A DNA stretch of 64,000 nucleotides, from NCBI GenBank assembly GCA_965656195.1, contig CBFHJL010000001.1, forward strand, positions 71,616 through 135,615, read 5' to 3'. The notes below the pieces were generated by a model. It saw nothing but the letters and a program-made list of their open reading frames with translations, had not been told where the DNA came from and did no database searches. Shown one piece after another: positions 53,050-62,356 of the stretch; within the stretch, counting starts at the first letter, position 1, and each line of letters starts with the position of its first letter. This stretch comes from Brumimicrobium sp965656195. GTDB lineage: Bacteria; Bacteroidota; Bacteroidia; Flavobacteriales_D; Crocinitomicaceae. The position numbers were made by a program, and so were the translations under genes.

Positions 53050-54540
53050 ATGAGCTATAGTGAACTTGTATCGATCATGACGGCAAAGGAAAAGAAAGGG
53101 TTTAACTTTTTTCTTGAGTCGCGCAATAAGCGAAATACGAATAGAAGTGTTTCGCTATTTAAGAGTTGGGTGCAAGGCAATCCCGATAAACTGAAAACAA
53201 CACTCTCTGCAAATGCATTCAACGTATTGCGAAAGCGTACTTCGGACTTACTCATTGAATTTATGGCGCAATCATCGATGAATACTCCGGAATTTACCGA
53301 ATCTAAAGTGTATGAACATCTCTTTATTGCAAAACGACTGTTGTCGCACAATCCTTCAAAACTAGGTTTTAGTTTGTTGAAAAAAGCAGAAAAAGAGGCG
53401 CTGAATCGCCATCGGTACAGCTTATTGAACGATGTGTATCAAACGGCCATAGAGTATAGTTTTCATCCTTTGTCCGAAGATCAGGAGAAGTTATTTGTTA
53501 AAGCTGAGCAAAATAAACAACGCATTGCGCATGAAGAAGTGTTGAATCGATTGCATGCTAAAATCAAAAAAGCCTTTTACAATGCAGAGTACAAAAAGGA
53601 AACAATTGATTTTGAATCGATAATCCATAATCCAATCGAAGAACTGCAATCTTCTTTCCCAGATGTTGCCATTCCCTATGAAACCCTCTTTAAAATTGTA
53701 CAGGTGTTTGATTTATATGCAGCGCAACTGCGTAACTACAGCAGTATTGATTCATTTATTGTTGAGCAATGGGAGCGGACAAACGAAATCTATGCAGATA
53801 AGAAGTATGATCGCTATTATAAACTTGAAACACTGTATGCACTGGCGAATATTCACTTTCGAAAAAAAGAGTTTGCGAAAAGTCTCTCTTATCTCGACTT
53901 ACTTGAAAAGGAGATCAGTACTGCAAAAGATCAATACTCAAGTAAATATAAAGTCCCGCTAATCACGTTGAAGGCATTGAACCTGCATTTCACAAATCAA
54001 CCTAGCATAGCGGAGAAATTACTGTCAAACCTAATTGATGTTGAGGGATACGTTAAAAAAGAGCTCTACAGCGCAATATTAACAAAGGCCATGATCGCGT
54101 TTCATTGTGCTGACTATAAAAGTACCGCTCAACTGCTTGCGCAACTCAATTTTTCAGATGCTTGGTACGAGAAAACAGTTGGTATCGATTGGAATCTGCA
54201 TAAGAAGTATATGGAAATCCTATTGCACATCGAATTGGGGAATATAGATTATACAGAATCGAGAATCAATAGTTTAAAACGCAAGTACAAACGTCAATTA
54301 GAAGGGGAGAGGAACAGTCAAGTCTTGCCTTTTTTGACGTTGATCGAGTCATACATTAATGATCCGAGTGCAATTCATACCGATACATTCAAAGAGCGAC
54401 TTGAGAACAGTATTCAATGGAAACAAAAAGACGAAGAAGATATTTTCTTTATGTGTTTTTATGCGTGGCTGAAATGCAAAATGGATAAAACTTCTCTCTA
54501 CGCAACTACGCTGGCATTGGTGACCAAGAGAAATAGCTAG
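53050..54540 (+). CDS. Unrecognised all-helical protein
   Basis: The 496-residue product begins MSYSELVSIMTAKEKKGFNFFLES and has no signal peptide or membrane segment. It is predicted nearly all helical, with paired helices at about 250-400 (LETLYALANIHFRKKEFAKSLSYLDLLEK, in part) that look TPR-like. The first 100 residues (KEKKGFNFFLESRNKRNTNRS, LLIEFMAQSS) resemble nothing I can name. I know of long helical proteins like this in Flavobacteriales without function. The gene is monocistronic and flanked by AT-rich DNA. A scaffold role via TPRs is possible. Confidence 0.72.
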   Translation: MSYSELVSIMTAKEKKGFNFFLESRNKRNTNRSVSLFKSWVQGNPDKLKTTLSANAFNVLRKRTSDLLIEFMAQSSMNTPEFTESKVYEHLFIAKRLLSHNPSKLGFSLLKKAEKEALNRHRYSLLNDVYQTAIEYSFHPLSEDQEKLFVKAEQNKQRIAHEEVLNRLHAKIKKAFYNAEYKKETIDFESIIHNPIEELQSSFPDVAIPYETLFKIVQVFDLYAAQLRNYSSIDSFIVEQWERTNEIYADKKYDRYYKLETLYALANIHFRKKEFAKSLSYLDLLEKEISTAKDQYSSKYKVPLITLKALNLHFTNQPSIAEKLLSNLIDVEGYVKKELYSAILTKAMIAFHCADYKSTAQLLAQLNFSDAWYEKTVGIDWNLHKKYMEILLHIELGNIDYTESRINSLKRKYKRQLEGERNSQVLPFLTLIESYINDPSAIHTDTFKERLENSIQWKQKDEEDIFFMCFYAWLKCKMDKTSLYATTLALVTKRNS

Positions 54541-54702
54541 AACATTAGACTTATTTCTTCTTGAACAAATTCAGCTACTAAGGCGAGAATCCAGTTATTA
54601 CAAATAAACAGAACTTTTTCATTAAAAAAGTATAAAATTTTCTGTGTAAAATTGAAGGTTAATAGATTTCTTCGTAAGTTTCAAATCATCGATACACCTA
54701 AT

Positions 54703-55362
54703 ATGAAATCCCTCCTAACGGTAATCACATTTTCTTTTATCCTAACATCATTCTGTCAAGTAACATCCTCTAGGGAGATGAGAAAAGAGAAAAAGAAGCG
54801 TTTTAAATTAATGGATAAGCTCAAAGAAGCAAAAGGAGAAATTAGTGTAGAGACATTTTTTCCTGTAGATACATCATTTTATAACTTTACAAAAGTTTAT
54901 CTGGATTCATCATTTCAAAAATTGAAAGATGAACCATATGAAACGGAGTATTATACTTATCAAAATGAGATCGATGGCTGGGAATACGGTATACTACCTA
55001 AAAAAAAGCCCTTTCGTGTAAAGCTAGACTCGATTATTTATGATACAATTGTTCAAGGCTTCTTTGAAAAAGAAGATGCCATAGTACATAAGAGAATAGA
55101 AAAAGGTGAGTTAATTTACAGATCAAAACGGTTTGAAGAACGTTATTACTTAAGGAACGCTAAAATTGTTAAAGTCATTAGGTATGATATAAAAAAGAAT
55201 CGAATAGATTCTCAAGTTGATTATTCTACGTTATATCGAAACATTGACTTATCATGGCCAATATATATTGATTACGATCGCAATGGAGAGGTCAAAAAAA
55301 AGACTATTTTCTTTTGCGATGGTGCTTATGGTGGTATGTACTTAGTAGAGTGGAAATTTTAG
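54703..55362 (+). CDS. Unrecognised exported protein
   Basis: From the ATG at 54703 the product has 219 residues with a signal peptide (LLTVITFSFILTSFCQ), which has a Cys that might make it a lipoprotein. The mature part is basic and Tyr/Lys-rich: KEKKKRFKLMDKLKEAKGEI, EIDGWEYGILPKKKPF, YRSKRFEERYYLRNAKIV. No family is recognised. The frame is open to a TTG at 54652, but TAAGTTTC at 54675-54682 (near-match to TAnnTTTG, with a TTG 20 bases upstream) suggests that the ATG is the real start. It converges on the WbqC gene. Confidence 0.65.
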   Translation: MKSLLTVITFSFILTSFCQVTSSREMRKEKKKRFKLMDKLKEAKGEISVETFFPVDTSFYNFTKVYLDSSFQKLKDEPYETEYYTYQNEIDGWEYGILPKKKPFRVKLDSIIYDTIVQGFFEKEDAIVHKRIEKGELIYRSKRFEERYYLRNAKIVKVIRYDIKKNRIDSQVDYSTLYRNIDLSWPIYIDYDRNGEVKKKTIFFCDGAYGGMYLVEWKF

Positions 55363-55370
55363 TTATTTTT

Positions 55371-55991
55371 TTACTTCTTCTTAAACAAATTTCGTTCTTT
55401 AGGAAGGATATAGTTTCTCGCTAGAGGACCTTCATTCATCAGCAAATCTAGAATTGATAGGTTTGGAGTAAATTCAAACTTATCAGAGAATACCTGAATA
55501 TATGAACGTTGGTCAATGTCAAACTTCTTCGTGTCTAACGCTACTCTTGGGTCAGTTGCATCGGCAGGAGAGATGTATTCTGATGTGAACCCAGTATCAA
55601 TTGTAAGATCAAGCCAATCCAAGATCGTTTTGAAAATCGTTTGATTGAACGTGTAAAGAAACTCTTCCTCTTGGTAAATTAAGTTCTTTACGAGGGGGCC
55701 ATAATAAAAGAAAAACGGTGCGTGCTTATAACTGCTTTCTATAGCCTTCCAATGATCTTTGCGCCAATTGGTATCATTCGTTAGTTTGATATCCTTAACA
55801 ATAGACTGGGAACCATTGGGACGCTCAACAGGAACACTCAAATACATAGGTCCATTACTTTCAAGAATCTGAGTGCGATTACGCCAAGTTTGTTTTTTAT
55901 AAAACTCGTGTAAATCGATCAATACCTTTTCCTCCGAAGCTAATGCTTGAAAATAAGGAATAGAACCAAAGTAATTTGTTGAAAGGAGCAT
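55371..55991 (-). CDS. WbqC family protein
   Basis: The 206-residue protein has the WbqC-like pattern: YFGSIPYFQALASEEKVLIDLHEFYKKQTWRNR near the N-terminus (in part), LSVPVERPNGSQ, IKLTNDTNWRKDHWKAIESSYKHAPFF, and LSILDLLMNEGP near the C-terminus. WbqC proteins occur in O-antigen clusters of other bacteria, where they may add amino acids to sugars. In Bacteroidota they are found beside lepB, as here, and the role is unclear. The start overlaps the lepB stop by one base, so they are co-transcribed. Confidence 0.88.
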   Translation of the reverse strand: MLLSTNYFGSIPYFQALASEEKVLIDLHEFYKKQTWRNRTQILESNGPMYLSVPVERPNGSQSIVKDIKLTNDTNWRKDHWKAIESSYKHAPFFFYYGPLVKNLIYQEEEFLYTFNQTIFKTILDWLDLTIDTGFTSEYISPADATDPRVALDTKKFDIDQRSYIQVFSDKFEFTPNLSILDLLMNEGPLARNYILPKERNLFKKK

Positions 55992-57892
55992 TATTCAATC
56001 ACCGTAAATAAACGATCCCAACGAACACCTAAATTAGGGTCTTTAGAGAACCATACCATAGATGCCTTTCCAACAATATGATCTTCTGGTACAAATCCCC
56101 AAACTCTAGAATCTGCAGAGTTGTATCTATTGTCTCCCATCATCCAATAATAGTTCATTTCGAATGTGTAAGAATCTGTTTTTTGTCCGTCGATGTAAAC
56201 GCCATCCTCACGCTGTTCGAAAGAATGATTTTCATACGCCTCAATTACACGACGATACCATGTGATGTTGTGAGGCGTTAACTCAATTGTTTCGCCTTTC
56301 TTAGGTACCCAGAATTTATCGAAATTTGATACGGTATTGTGATATTCAAATGATTTAGGATAGTAACTTAAGTTATTCGCTTTTTCCATCATACTCATTT
56401 TACTAACATCTCTTTGAGAGGGGTTGACTAGTGAGAACTTAGCATTTGGATAGTTCTTTTTTAATTTAGTCAATTGATTCTCTGTAAGATTCATCGTATT
56501 TCTATTCGGGTAATAATCCCTTCCTGGCTCCAGGTCATATTTATCTTTGGCTACACGTTGTGAAGGTAGCGCAACACCCGTAACTTCATATTGCAAATTC
56601 TGAAATTCAAACACAGGCGCTTTTTTGCCGTTAACATAAACTTGAGCATCAATGATCTCTAGAGAATCACCAGCTATGCCAATACAACGTTTGATATAAT
56701 TCTCTCGCTTGTCTACAGGTCGGTATATGGAACCATAATGATCGATCATACGACCCTCTGCATTCGAGAAAGTTCTTTTTTCTACACTTATCTCTTGTCT
56801 AGCTTTGTCTCTCCAGTCTTCAATATTATTTACGAAATCAGCATAAATAGCATCGTATTTTTCTTGAAGGTTTTTGTCTAATCTCATAGCTTCCATTTGC
56901 ATGGCACTATCTAATGCATTACCATTAAACTTTGAGCTTAATTCGGCACGACGCTTTTGTAAAAGAGCATTTCGATTAGGTAATTTATTTCTATCAATCG
57001 ACTGTTCAAATAATCGTCTTGCCTCTGAATTGACAATACCATGGTAGTCATGCCCCATTAATCCATTAGGCATTCGTGGATCATATACAGCTGTATCTCC
57101 AGAAGGATAATTGAAGACGACAACATCGTAGTTATTTACATCTGACCAACCTGGAAGTCTGGTGTAGTCAAGTTTCTCAAAAGACGTATATGATTTGATG
57201 TTAACCCATGGAATAGTGTTGTGTACCAATGGGAAGGAGAGGGGGGTTACCGGTACTTTTGGACCATATGTCAATTTATTAACGAAAAGGAAATCACCAA
57301 CTAGCAATGTATTCTCCATAGATCCTGTTGGGATTTGAAACGGCTCGAAAACATATGTTCTGATTCCGCTTGCGGCAATCAAAGCAAATAATATACTATC
57401 ACCCCATTCTTTAATGATTGTCTTTTTTCCTTTTTTCTTCTTTTGAAGTGCTCCGAGAACATAAGCCACAACATGTCCGATAATTGGAAGAGATAGAAAT
57501 AAAACCAAATGATCGCTTCCTTTTCTTCGCTCAATGTCGTCTTGATTTTCCCAATCTGTAGTAAATTCAGGTTGTAACTGATTGTCACTTGCGATTTTTG
57601 CCATCAAAATGAAAGGGAAGAAAATACCTTGGAGCGTGTCTGTAACTGAAAAGAATCCAAATTTACGAATGTAGCTTACGTTAAAAACCATCCACATGAT
57701 CAAATGAATGCCTGGTATAATCATGAATAATGACCACCACCATGGTTGACCAGCTATTTTAGAAGCAATTGCATAGTTGTATCCAGGAATTAAAGCTTCC
57801 CATTTTTCGTGACCAGCCTTAGGGAAACTTTTCCACCACATGGCTAAGTATGGATAAATTAAGAAGAATAAATAAAAATATAAAGCTGACAT
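55991..57892 (-). CDS. lepB: Signal peptidase I (large Bacteroidota form)
   Basis: The 633-residue enzyme removes signal peptides after Sec or Tat export. An N-terminal DUF5684-like membrane region (about 1-145, four helices) precedes the peptidase domain. The catalytic Ser191 lies in PTGSMENTLLVGDFLFVNK and Lys401 in NYIKRCIGIAGDS; box E reads MMGDNRYNSADSRVWGFV (about 585-602). In E. coli the Ser-Lys spacing is 55 residues; here it is 210, because of a charged, partly coiled-coil insertion at about 270-385. Large inserts are common in this phylum. It lies 18 bases after dapB. Confidence 0.94.
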   Translation of the reverse strand: MSALYFYLFFLIYPYLAMWWKSFPKAGHEKWEALIPGYNYAIASKIAGQPWWWSLFMIIPGIHLIMWMVFNVSYIRKFGFFSVTDTLQGIFFPFILMAKIASDNQLQPEFTTDWENQDDIERRKGSDHLVLFLSLPIIGHVVAYVLGALQKKKKGKKTIIKEWGDSILFALIAASGIRTYVFEPFQIPTGSMENTLLVGDFLFVNKLTYGPKVPVTPLSFPLVHNTIPWVNIKSYTSFEKLDYTRLPGWSDVNNYDVVVFNYPSGDTAVYDPRMPNGLMGHDYHGIVNSEARRLFEQSIDRNKLPNRNALLQKRRAELSSKFNGNALDSAMQMEAMRLDKNLQEKYDAIYADFVNNIEDWRDKARQEISVEKRTFSNAEGRMIDHYGSIYRPVDKRENYIKRCIGIAGDSLEIIDAQVYVNGKKAPVFEFQNLQYEVTGVALPSQRVAKDKYDLEPGRDYYPNRNTMNLTENQLTKLKKNYPNAKFSLVNPSQRDVSKMSMMEKANNLSYYPKSFEYHNTVSNFDKFWVPKKGETIELTPHNITWYRRVIEAYENHSFEQREDGVYIDGQKTDSYTFEMNYYWMMGDNRYNSADSRVWGFVPEDHIVGKASMVWFSKDPNLGVRWDRLFTVIE

Positions 57893-57910
57893 ATTTAATT
57901 GATTATTTCG

Positions 57911-58639
57911 TTAGTGTTTTTCGGTAAGTAAGTCTTGCATCGTAAATACTCCTTTTTTATTGATGATCCACTCAGCGGCTACAACTGCACCTAGGGCAAA
58001 CCCTTTTCGGTTGTGAGCTTCATGTTCTATGCGAATCGTATCTATACTAGATGAATAAGTCACAGTGTGTGTGCCTTTGACATCCTTTTCTCTAATTGCA
58101 TCAATTTGTATAGCACCGTCAGTAAATTCCGAGTTTTCTCCTTGAGCACAAAACCACTGAGCTACATTTGGATGATTTTTAATTATACCTTCTGCCAATG
58201 TTATAGCTGTTCCACTTGGTGCATCCAACTTCTCAGTATGGTGAATTTCTTCCATGCTTACTGCATAATCCTGATAAGAACTCATGAGTTCAGCAAGCTG
58301 TTCATTCAGTTTAAAAAATAAGTTTACACCAATACTAAAGTTAGAGGCGTGAATAAGACCAATATTTTGACTATCAGTCTTTTTTGTGACATCACTTAAA
58401 TGATCATTCCAACCCGTTGTACCTATTACAGAAGGTATTTTTTGATCGAGTAAAAAGTTGATATTGTCTAAAACGGCATGAGGAGTAGAGAAATCAATCG
58501 CTACATCTGAATCAGTCATATTTTGATCTGTCATGGGATTGGCACCTGTGATCTTTGCTGAAATCGTATGCCCTCGCTCAAGAGCTATTTTTTCTATCTC
58601 TTTTCCCATTTTTCCATATCCTACAAGTGCTATCCTCAT
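57911..58639 (-). CDS. dapB: 4-hydroxy-tetrahydrodipicolinate reductase
   Basis: The 242-residue enzyme reduces hydroxy-tetrahydrodipicolinate with NAD(P)H in lysine and diaminopimelate synthesis, so it supplies peptidoglycan. The Rossmann motif is VGYGKMGKEIEK (about 5-16); DFSTPHA and SVIGTTGW follow; the catalytic site is EEIHHTEKLDAPSGTAI (about 130-146). The length is usual for the short Bacteroidota type. The start is the ATG at 58639. It lies between the DUF5683 gene (57 bases) and lepB (18 bases). Confidence 0.96.
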   Translation of the reverse strand: MRIALVGYGKMGKEIEKIALERGHTISAKITGANPMTDQNMTDSDVAIDFSTPHAVLDNINFLLDQKIPSVIGTTGWNDHLSDVTKKTDSQNIGLIHASNFSIGVNLFFKLNEQLAELMSSYQDYAVSMEEIHHTEKLDAPSGTAITLAEGIIKNHPNVAQWFCAQGENSEFTDGAIQIDAIREKDVKGTHTVTYSSSIDTIRIEHEAHNRKGFALGAVVAAEWIINKKGVFTMQDLLTEKH

Positions 58640-58696
58640 TTTATTGTTTCAGTTAACGTAACAAAAATAGAATTATGTATACTCGCCTTATCCATT

Positions 58697-59284
58697 TTAA
58701 CGAAAATTAAGGGATAAAGAAATACCAGGAGTAGAAAAGTCATGCATAATAGGACTTAATTGTAAAGAAAGGTCTTTAGATACGTCAAAGTTAACAAAAT
58801 GGGCTTCAACATGTGCGTCTAAGACATTGAGACCGTAAACAGCCAAGAAAGCGAATAACATCAAATCCCGGCTTCTTAAAGAGTTTTCATATAATGTAAG
58901 GATTCCTTGAGCGTCATATTGTTCATATCCAGTAAGGTTCGTCCCAGAGTTCTGAACACGAAAAGTGTATTCATCTTTAAATAAACGTTGCATTCTATGA
59001 TTCTCAAGGGCAAAATACGCAGTAGCCCCTAATCCGGCATATATTATGGGGACTTTCCAGAATGCGTTTTTCTTTCCTTTTGGTTTAGCCAAATGATTGT
59101 AAACCTGTCCCGCACCAGGAAGGAGTGCGGATAATAGTGCAGCGCGCTTAGGAGAATGAGTAGTATCCATTTCCGTTGTGCTTTGAACCAAAGAGTCGTT
59201 GTTGACATTCTGAGCAGTGACAAAAGAAAAGCTTATTATACTGAGTATAAAAAGGCCAATGGATAATCGCATTGCTTTAGTCAT
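58697..59284 (-). CDS. DUF5683 family protein
   Basis: The 195-residue exported or membrane protein has a signal peptide (LFILSIISFSFVTA) and the DUF5683 core: AALLSALLPGAGQVYN (about 48-63), KVPIIYAGLGATAYFALENHRM (about 77-98), SRDLMLFAFLAVYGLNVLDAHVEAHF. Function unknown; the core recalls TM2-like membrane hairpins. It overlaps the end of parB by eight bases and precedes dapB, an order widely kept in Bacteroidota. Confidence 0.9.
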   Translation of the reverse strand: MTKAMRLSIGLFILSIISFSFVTAQNVNNDSLVQSTTEMDTTHSPKRAALLSALLPGAGQVYNHLAKPKGKKNAFWKVPIIYAGLGATAYFALENHRMQRLFKDEYTFRVQNSGTNLTGYEQYDAQGILTLYENSLRSRDLMLFAFLAVYGLNVLDAHVEAHFVNFDVSKDLSLQLSPIMHDFSTPGISLSLNFR

Positions 59285-60182
59285 TCAAAATTTCTATAAT
59301 TCTGTTGAGATCAACTTCAGAGCTAAAATTAATAATTACCTTACCATTTCCTGATGGTTGCTTTTTAATCTGAACTTTAGCTGCAACTCGATCACCTAAA
59401 GATCTAGCAAATTGATTCTGATCTTTTGTTAATTTATGTTCTGAGGCCTTATTCTTGGGTGTTTTATTCGTTTTCTCAACTTTTTCACCTTTGATCAATG
59501 CTTCTACATCTCTTACGGATAAACCATCTGCAAGAATACGTTCAAATATTTCTAACTGTTCCTTTTCATCCTTAACACCAGCTAGAGCTCTTGCATGTCC
59601 CATAGAGAGTTCCTTTTCTCTAACTGATAATTGTATTGCTGCTGGTAGCTTCAACAAACGAAGGTGATTCGTGATAGAAGCGCGGCTCTTGGATATTTGT
59701 GTTGCCAGTTTTTCTTGTGTAAGGTTACATTCTTGAATCAAGCGTTGGTATGATAAAGCAACCTCGATTGCATTTAAATCCTCACGCTGAATGTTTTCAA
59801 CCAATGCCATCTCTAACATTGTTTGATCATTAGCTACACGAATGTATACTGGGACTTCTTTAAGGCCAGCGATTTGTGAAGCCTTGAATCTTCGTTCTCC
59901 CGAAATTAACTGGTACTTATTCCTTCCAAGTTTTCGAACTGTAAGCGGTTGAATAATACCATGTTTTTCAATAGAGTCGCTTAGTTCTTTCAAAGCCTCC
60001 TCTTCAAAATGTGTTCTAGGATTGAATGGGTTAGCCTCTATAGAATTAATCGGAATCATAGCAACTGAACCGAGAACAGATGAATCTGAAAGATCTCGAG
60101 AAGTAATGTCTGTTGCAGAACTTTCCAATAAAGCGCTCAGTCCTTTACCGAGTGCAGGACGTTTCTTAGAATTAGAGCTCAT
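59277..60182 (-). CDS. parB: ParB/Spo0J chromosome-partition protein
   Basis: The 301-residue protein loads on parS sites and spreads as a CTP-dependent DNA clamp. The N-terminal domain holds PALGKGLSALL, INSIEANPFNPRTHFEEEAL, GIIQPLTVRK and the CTP-binding GERRFKAS (about 115-122). The central helix-turn-helix domain includes ALVENIQREDLNAIEVA and SRASITNHLRLLKLP (about 166-180). A basic linker leads to the dimerisation tail. It overlaps parA by 11 bases and DUF5683 by eight. I did not find a parS site in the window. Confidence 0.96.
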   Translation of the reverse strand: MSSNSKKRPALGKGLSALLESSATDITSRDLSDSSVLGSVAMIPINSIEANPFNPRTHFEEEALKELSDSIEKHGIIQPLTVRKLGRNKYQLISGERRFKASQIAGLKEVPVYIRVANDQTMLEMALVENIQREDLNAIEVALSYQRLIQECNLTQEKLATQISKSRASITNHLRLLKLPAAIQLSVREKELSMGHARALAGVKDEKEQLEIFERILADGLSVRDVEALIKGEKVEKTNKTPKNKASEHKLTKDQNQFARSLGDRVAAKVQIKKQPSGNGKVIINFSSEVDLNRIIEILND

Positions 60183-60984
60183 CTTCGAGTGAAATTTTAT
60201 TGTCGTCTGAGTTTAATTTAGTCGCGTCATTCTTCTGTAGAATTTCGCGTGCTAAATTCAAATAATTTATAGCTCCTTTGCTTGAAGCATCATGCATGAT
60301 GATGGTAGCTCCGTGACTAGGTGCTTCTGCAAGATTTGTATTTCTATGTATAACAGTGTCAAATACAAGCTCCTGAAAGTGTGTTTTCAATTCTTCTACA
60401 ACGTGATTCGCTAATCGAAGACGTGTATCATACATCGTTATTAACAAACCTTCTATATCCAAATTAGTATTTAAACGTCCTTGTACAATCTTAATTGTGT
60501 TTAATAACTTACCAAGACCTTCTAATGAATAATATTCTGATTGAACAGGCACAATAACGGAGTCTGCCGATGTCAATGCATTTACTGTAATCAGGCCTAA
60601 TGAAGGTGAACAGTCGATTAAAATAAAATCGTAGTCATCTTGCACCTTGTCAAGCACTGCTCTTAGCAAGTACTCTCGATTAGGCATGTTGATCATCTCC
60701 AATTCAGCACCTACAAGGTCAATGTGTGAAGGAAGAATGTCTAGATTTGGATTATCAGTATTTAAAATCACCTCTGAAGGATGAACTTCATTGATTAAAC
60801 AATCGTATATATTCTTGGTCTGTTTAGGATCAAACCCAACACCAGATGTAGCATTGGCTTGAGGATCGGCATCTACGATCAATGTTTTATACTCCAGCAC
60901 TCCAAAACTACCGCCTAAATTAACGGCAGTTGTTGTTTTTCCAACGCCACCTTTCTGATTTGCAATGGCTATTATTTTCCCCAT
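60172..60984 (-). CDS. parA: ParA/Soj ATPase
   Basis: The 270-residue protein is a deviant Walker ATPase that moves ParB-parS complexes over the nucleoid. The deviant Walker A is KGGVGKTTTAVNLGG (about 11-25), with VDADPQANAT (about 39-48) and DFILIDCSPSLGLITVNAL (about 119-137). A good Shine-Dalgarno-like GCAGGAG lies directly before the ATG, which is uncommon in this window. It is the first gene of the cluster that runs parA-parB-DUF5683-dapB-lepB-wbqC. Confidence 0.97.
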   Translation of the reverse strand: MGKIIAIANQKGGVGKTTTAVNLGGSFGVLEYKTLIVDADPQANATSGVGFDPKQTKNIYDCLINEVHPSEVILNTDNPNLDILPSHIDLVGAELEMINMPNREYLLRAVLDKVQDDYDFILIDCSPSLGLITVNALTSADSVIVPVQSEYYSLEGLGKLLNTIKIVQGRLNTNLDIEGLLITMYDTRLRLANHVVEELKTHFQELVFDTVIHRNTNLAEAPSHGATIIMHDASSKGAINYLNLAREILQKNDATKLNSDDNKISLEDEL

Positions 60985-61099
60985 CTCCTGCTTAAAATTT
61001 GTTCTATAAAATGTTGAGACAAGATAGCTATAATTTACACGCTATCCGAAACTTTCGTAAAGAAGTTATCCGCAAATTCTCTGTTGAAAAGTAATCTAA

Positions 61100-61426
61100 T
61101 CAACCCAGATCATCGAAGTCGACTGAGGAATAATTAGATACGTCTGGAGCATCCGCATATTCATCTGTATTTCGCAATTCTTCGATCTTTGCCAAAGCTT
61201 CCTGCATTCCTTCTGAAAACTTCTCAAAGTCCTCTTTGTATAAAAAGATCTTGTGCTTTTGAAAACTCGGTTTTCCGTTATGCATTGACTTCTTACTCTC
61301 TGTCATTGTGAGGTAGAGGTCTTTATTTTTGGTAGACTTTACATCAAAGAAGTAGGTTCGCTTCCCAGCTCTTACTACCTTTGAGTATACCTCGTCATTT
61401 CGCCCCAGATTATTCTCATCGCTCAT
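61100..61426 (-). CDS. PUR-alpha-like nucleic-acid-binding protein (DUF3276)
   Basis: From the ATG at 61426 the product has 108 residues (116 from the ATG at 61450). It contains one PUR repeat: VYSKVVRAGKRTYFFDVKST (about 12-31), LYLTMTESKK, then KHKIFLYKEDFEKFSEGMQEALAKI. PUR domains bind single-stranded DNA and RNA, and the Borrelia relative BpuR is a nucleic-acid-binding regulator. The target here is unknown. An AATATTTG promoter-like stretch ends just before the first ATG, which favours the second. The gene stands alone. Confidence 0.88.
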   Translation of the reverse strand: MSDENNLGRNDEVYSKVVRAGKRTYFFDVKSTKNKDLYLTMTESKKSMHNGKPSFQKHKIFLYKEDFEKFSEGMQEALAKIEELRNTDEYADAPDVSNYSSVDFDDLG

Positions 61427-61527
61427 ATCACTCTCGTTTAACGAATACATACAAATATTTACTTTTTTTTTGATTCCGCCAACCTTTTCTTTAAAGATGT
61501 TGATAACTTTAACTATCTTAAATTGAA

Positions 61528-61535
61528 TATATTTG
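61528..61535 (+). promoter_or_regulatory. Promoter -7 element of the M15 dipeptidase gene
   Basis: TATATTTG matches TAnnTTTG. It lies just upstream of the ATG at 61544 and excludes the TTG reading at 61523. A TTG at 61500-61502 is 25 bases upstream, a little far for a -33 element. Confidence 0.4.
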
Positions 61536-61543
61536 AGAATTGT

Positions 61544-62356
61544 ATGAAAGATAATTTAAGCTATTTTATGCCAAGTCTTATGTATTTCAGGGGGCTAGTG
61601 TTAATTTTCCTTCTGCATTCATGTACTCAAAATCCAAACACCTTTAGCAGATACGAAAACTCTAAAATTCAAGTGGCTAAGATCGTATTTAAAGAAAGTC
61701 TTCCCAAGGATGACACACTACTTGCGCAGCAATTGAGGATTAGCCGTTTGGAAAAGAAGTTATTGGATTCTGGTTTGGTAAATATTTTAGATATTGATTC
61801 CACAATTCAAATAGACGTTAAATACTCATCTACTGATAATTTTGTAGGTATCGACTTGTATGGAGAGTTATCATCGATCTATTTTCAGCCTGAAATTGCA
61901 GAACGTTTAAAGACTGTTCAAAGTGCTCTTAAAAAAATTGACAGTAGCTTATCTCTTCTTATATATGATGGCACTAGACCTGTCTCTGTTCAACGCAAAA
62001 TGTGGAGTGCTTTAGACACAATACCTGTTAATGAAAGAGTGAAATTTGTAAGTAATCCGAAAAATGGAAGTATTCATAATTACGGTTGTGCAGTAGATCT
62101 AACTATAATGAATGTAGAATCGAACGACACATTGGATATGGGAGCCGGTTTTGATGATCCAAGGAAAATAGCTTATCCAAAGTTTGAAAAGGATTTCTTA
62201 GAAAGTGGCAAACTTTCGCAAAAACAGTTTGCTAATCGTTTATTATTGCGGAAAGTGATGCGAACAGGAGGATTTTGGGTTCTACCGACTGAATGGTGGC
62301 ATTTCAATGGATTCTCTAGGGATGTTGCTAAAGAAAAATTTTCACCTATAGAATAA
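61544..62356 (+). CDS. D-alanyl-D-alanine dipeptidase (M15 family, VanX-like), lipoprotein
   Basis: The product (270 residues from the ATG at 61544; ATGs at 61568 and 61580 are alternatives) has a hydrophobic signal ending at a Cys (LIFLLHSC), probably a lipoprotein. The M15D motifs are complete: SSTDNFVGIDLYG, YDGTRPVSVQRKMW, the zinc ligands His and Asp in SIHNYGCAVDLTI, and the catalytic Glu and third zinc His in EWWHF. The enzyme hydrolyses D-Ala-D-Ala in cell-wall turnover. Nothing around it suggests glycopeptide resistance. Its 3' end overlaps the RNase Z gene by 11 bases. Confidence 0.9.
   Translation: MKDNLSYFMPSLMYFRGLVLIFLLHSCTQNPNTFSRYENSKIQVAKIVFKESLPKDDTLLAQQLRISRLEKKLLDSGLVNILDIDSTIQIDVKYSSTDNFVGIDLYGELSSIYFQPEIAERLKTVQSALKKIDSSLSLLIYDGTRPVSVQRKMWSALDTIPVNERVKFVSNPKNGSIHNYGCAVDLTIMNVESNDTLDMGAGFDDPRKIAYPKFEKDFLESGKLSQKQFANRLLLRKVMRTGGFWVLPTEWWHFNGFSRDVAKEKFSPIE

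Noticed and set aside
59277..61099. parS-like sites near parAB
   Set aside because: I looked for TGTTNCACGTGNAACA-type sequences near parAB and saw none; a computed search would be needed to exclude diverged copies.
61544..62356. Glycopeptide-resistance interpretation of the VanX-like gene
   Set aside because: No vanH, vanA or regulator genes are adjacent, and single M15D dipeptidases are common in Bacteroidota cell-wall turnover.
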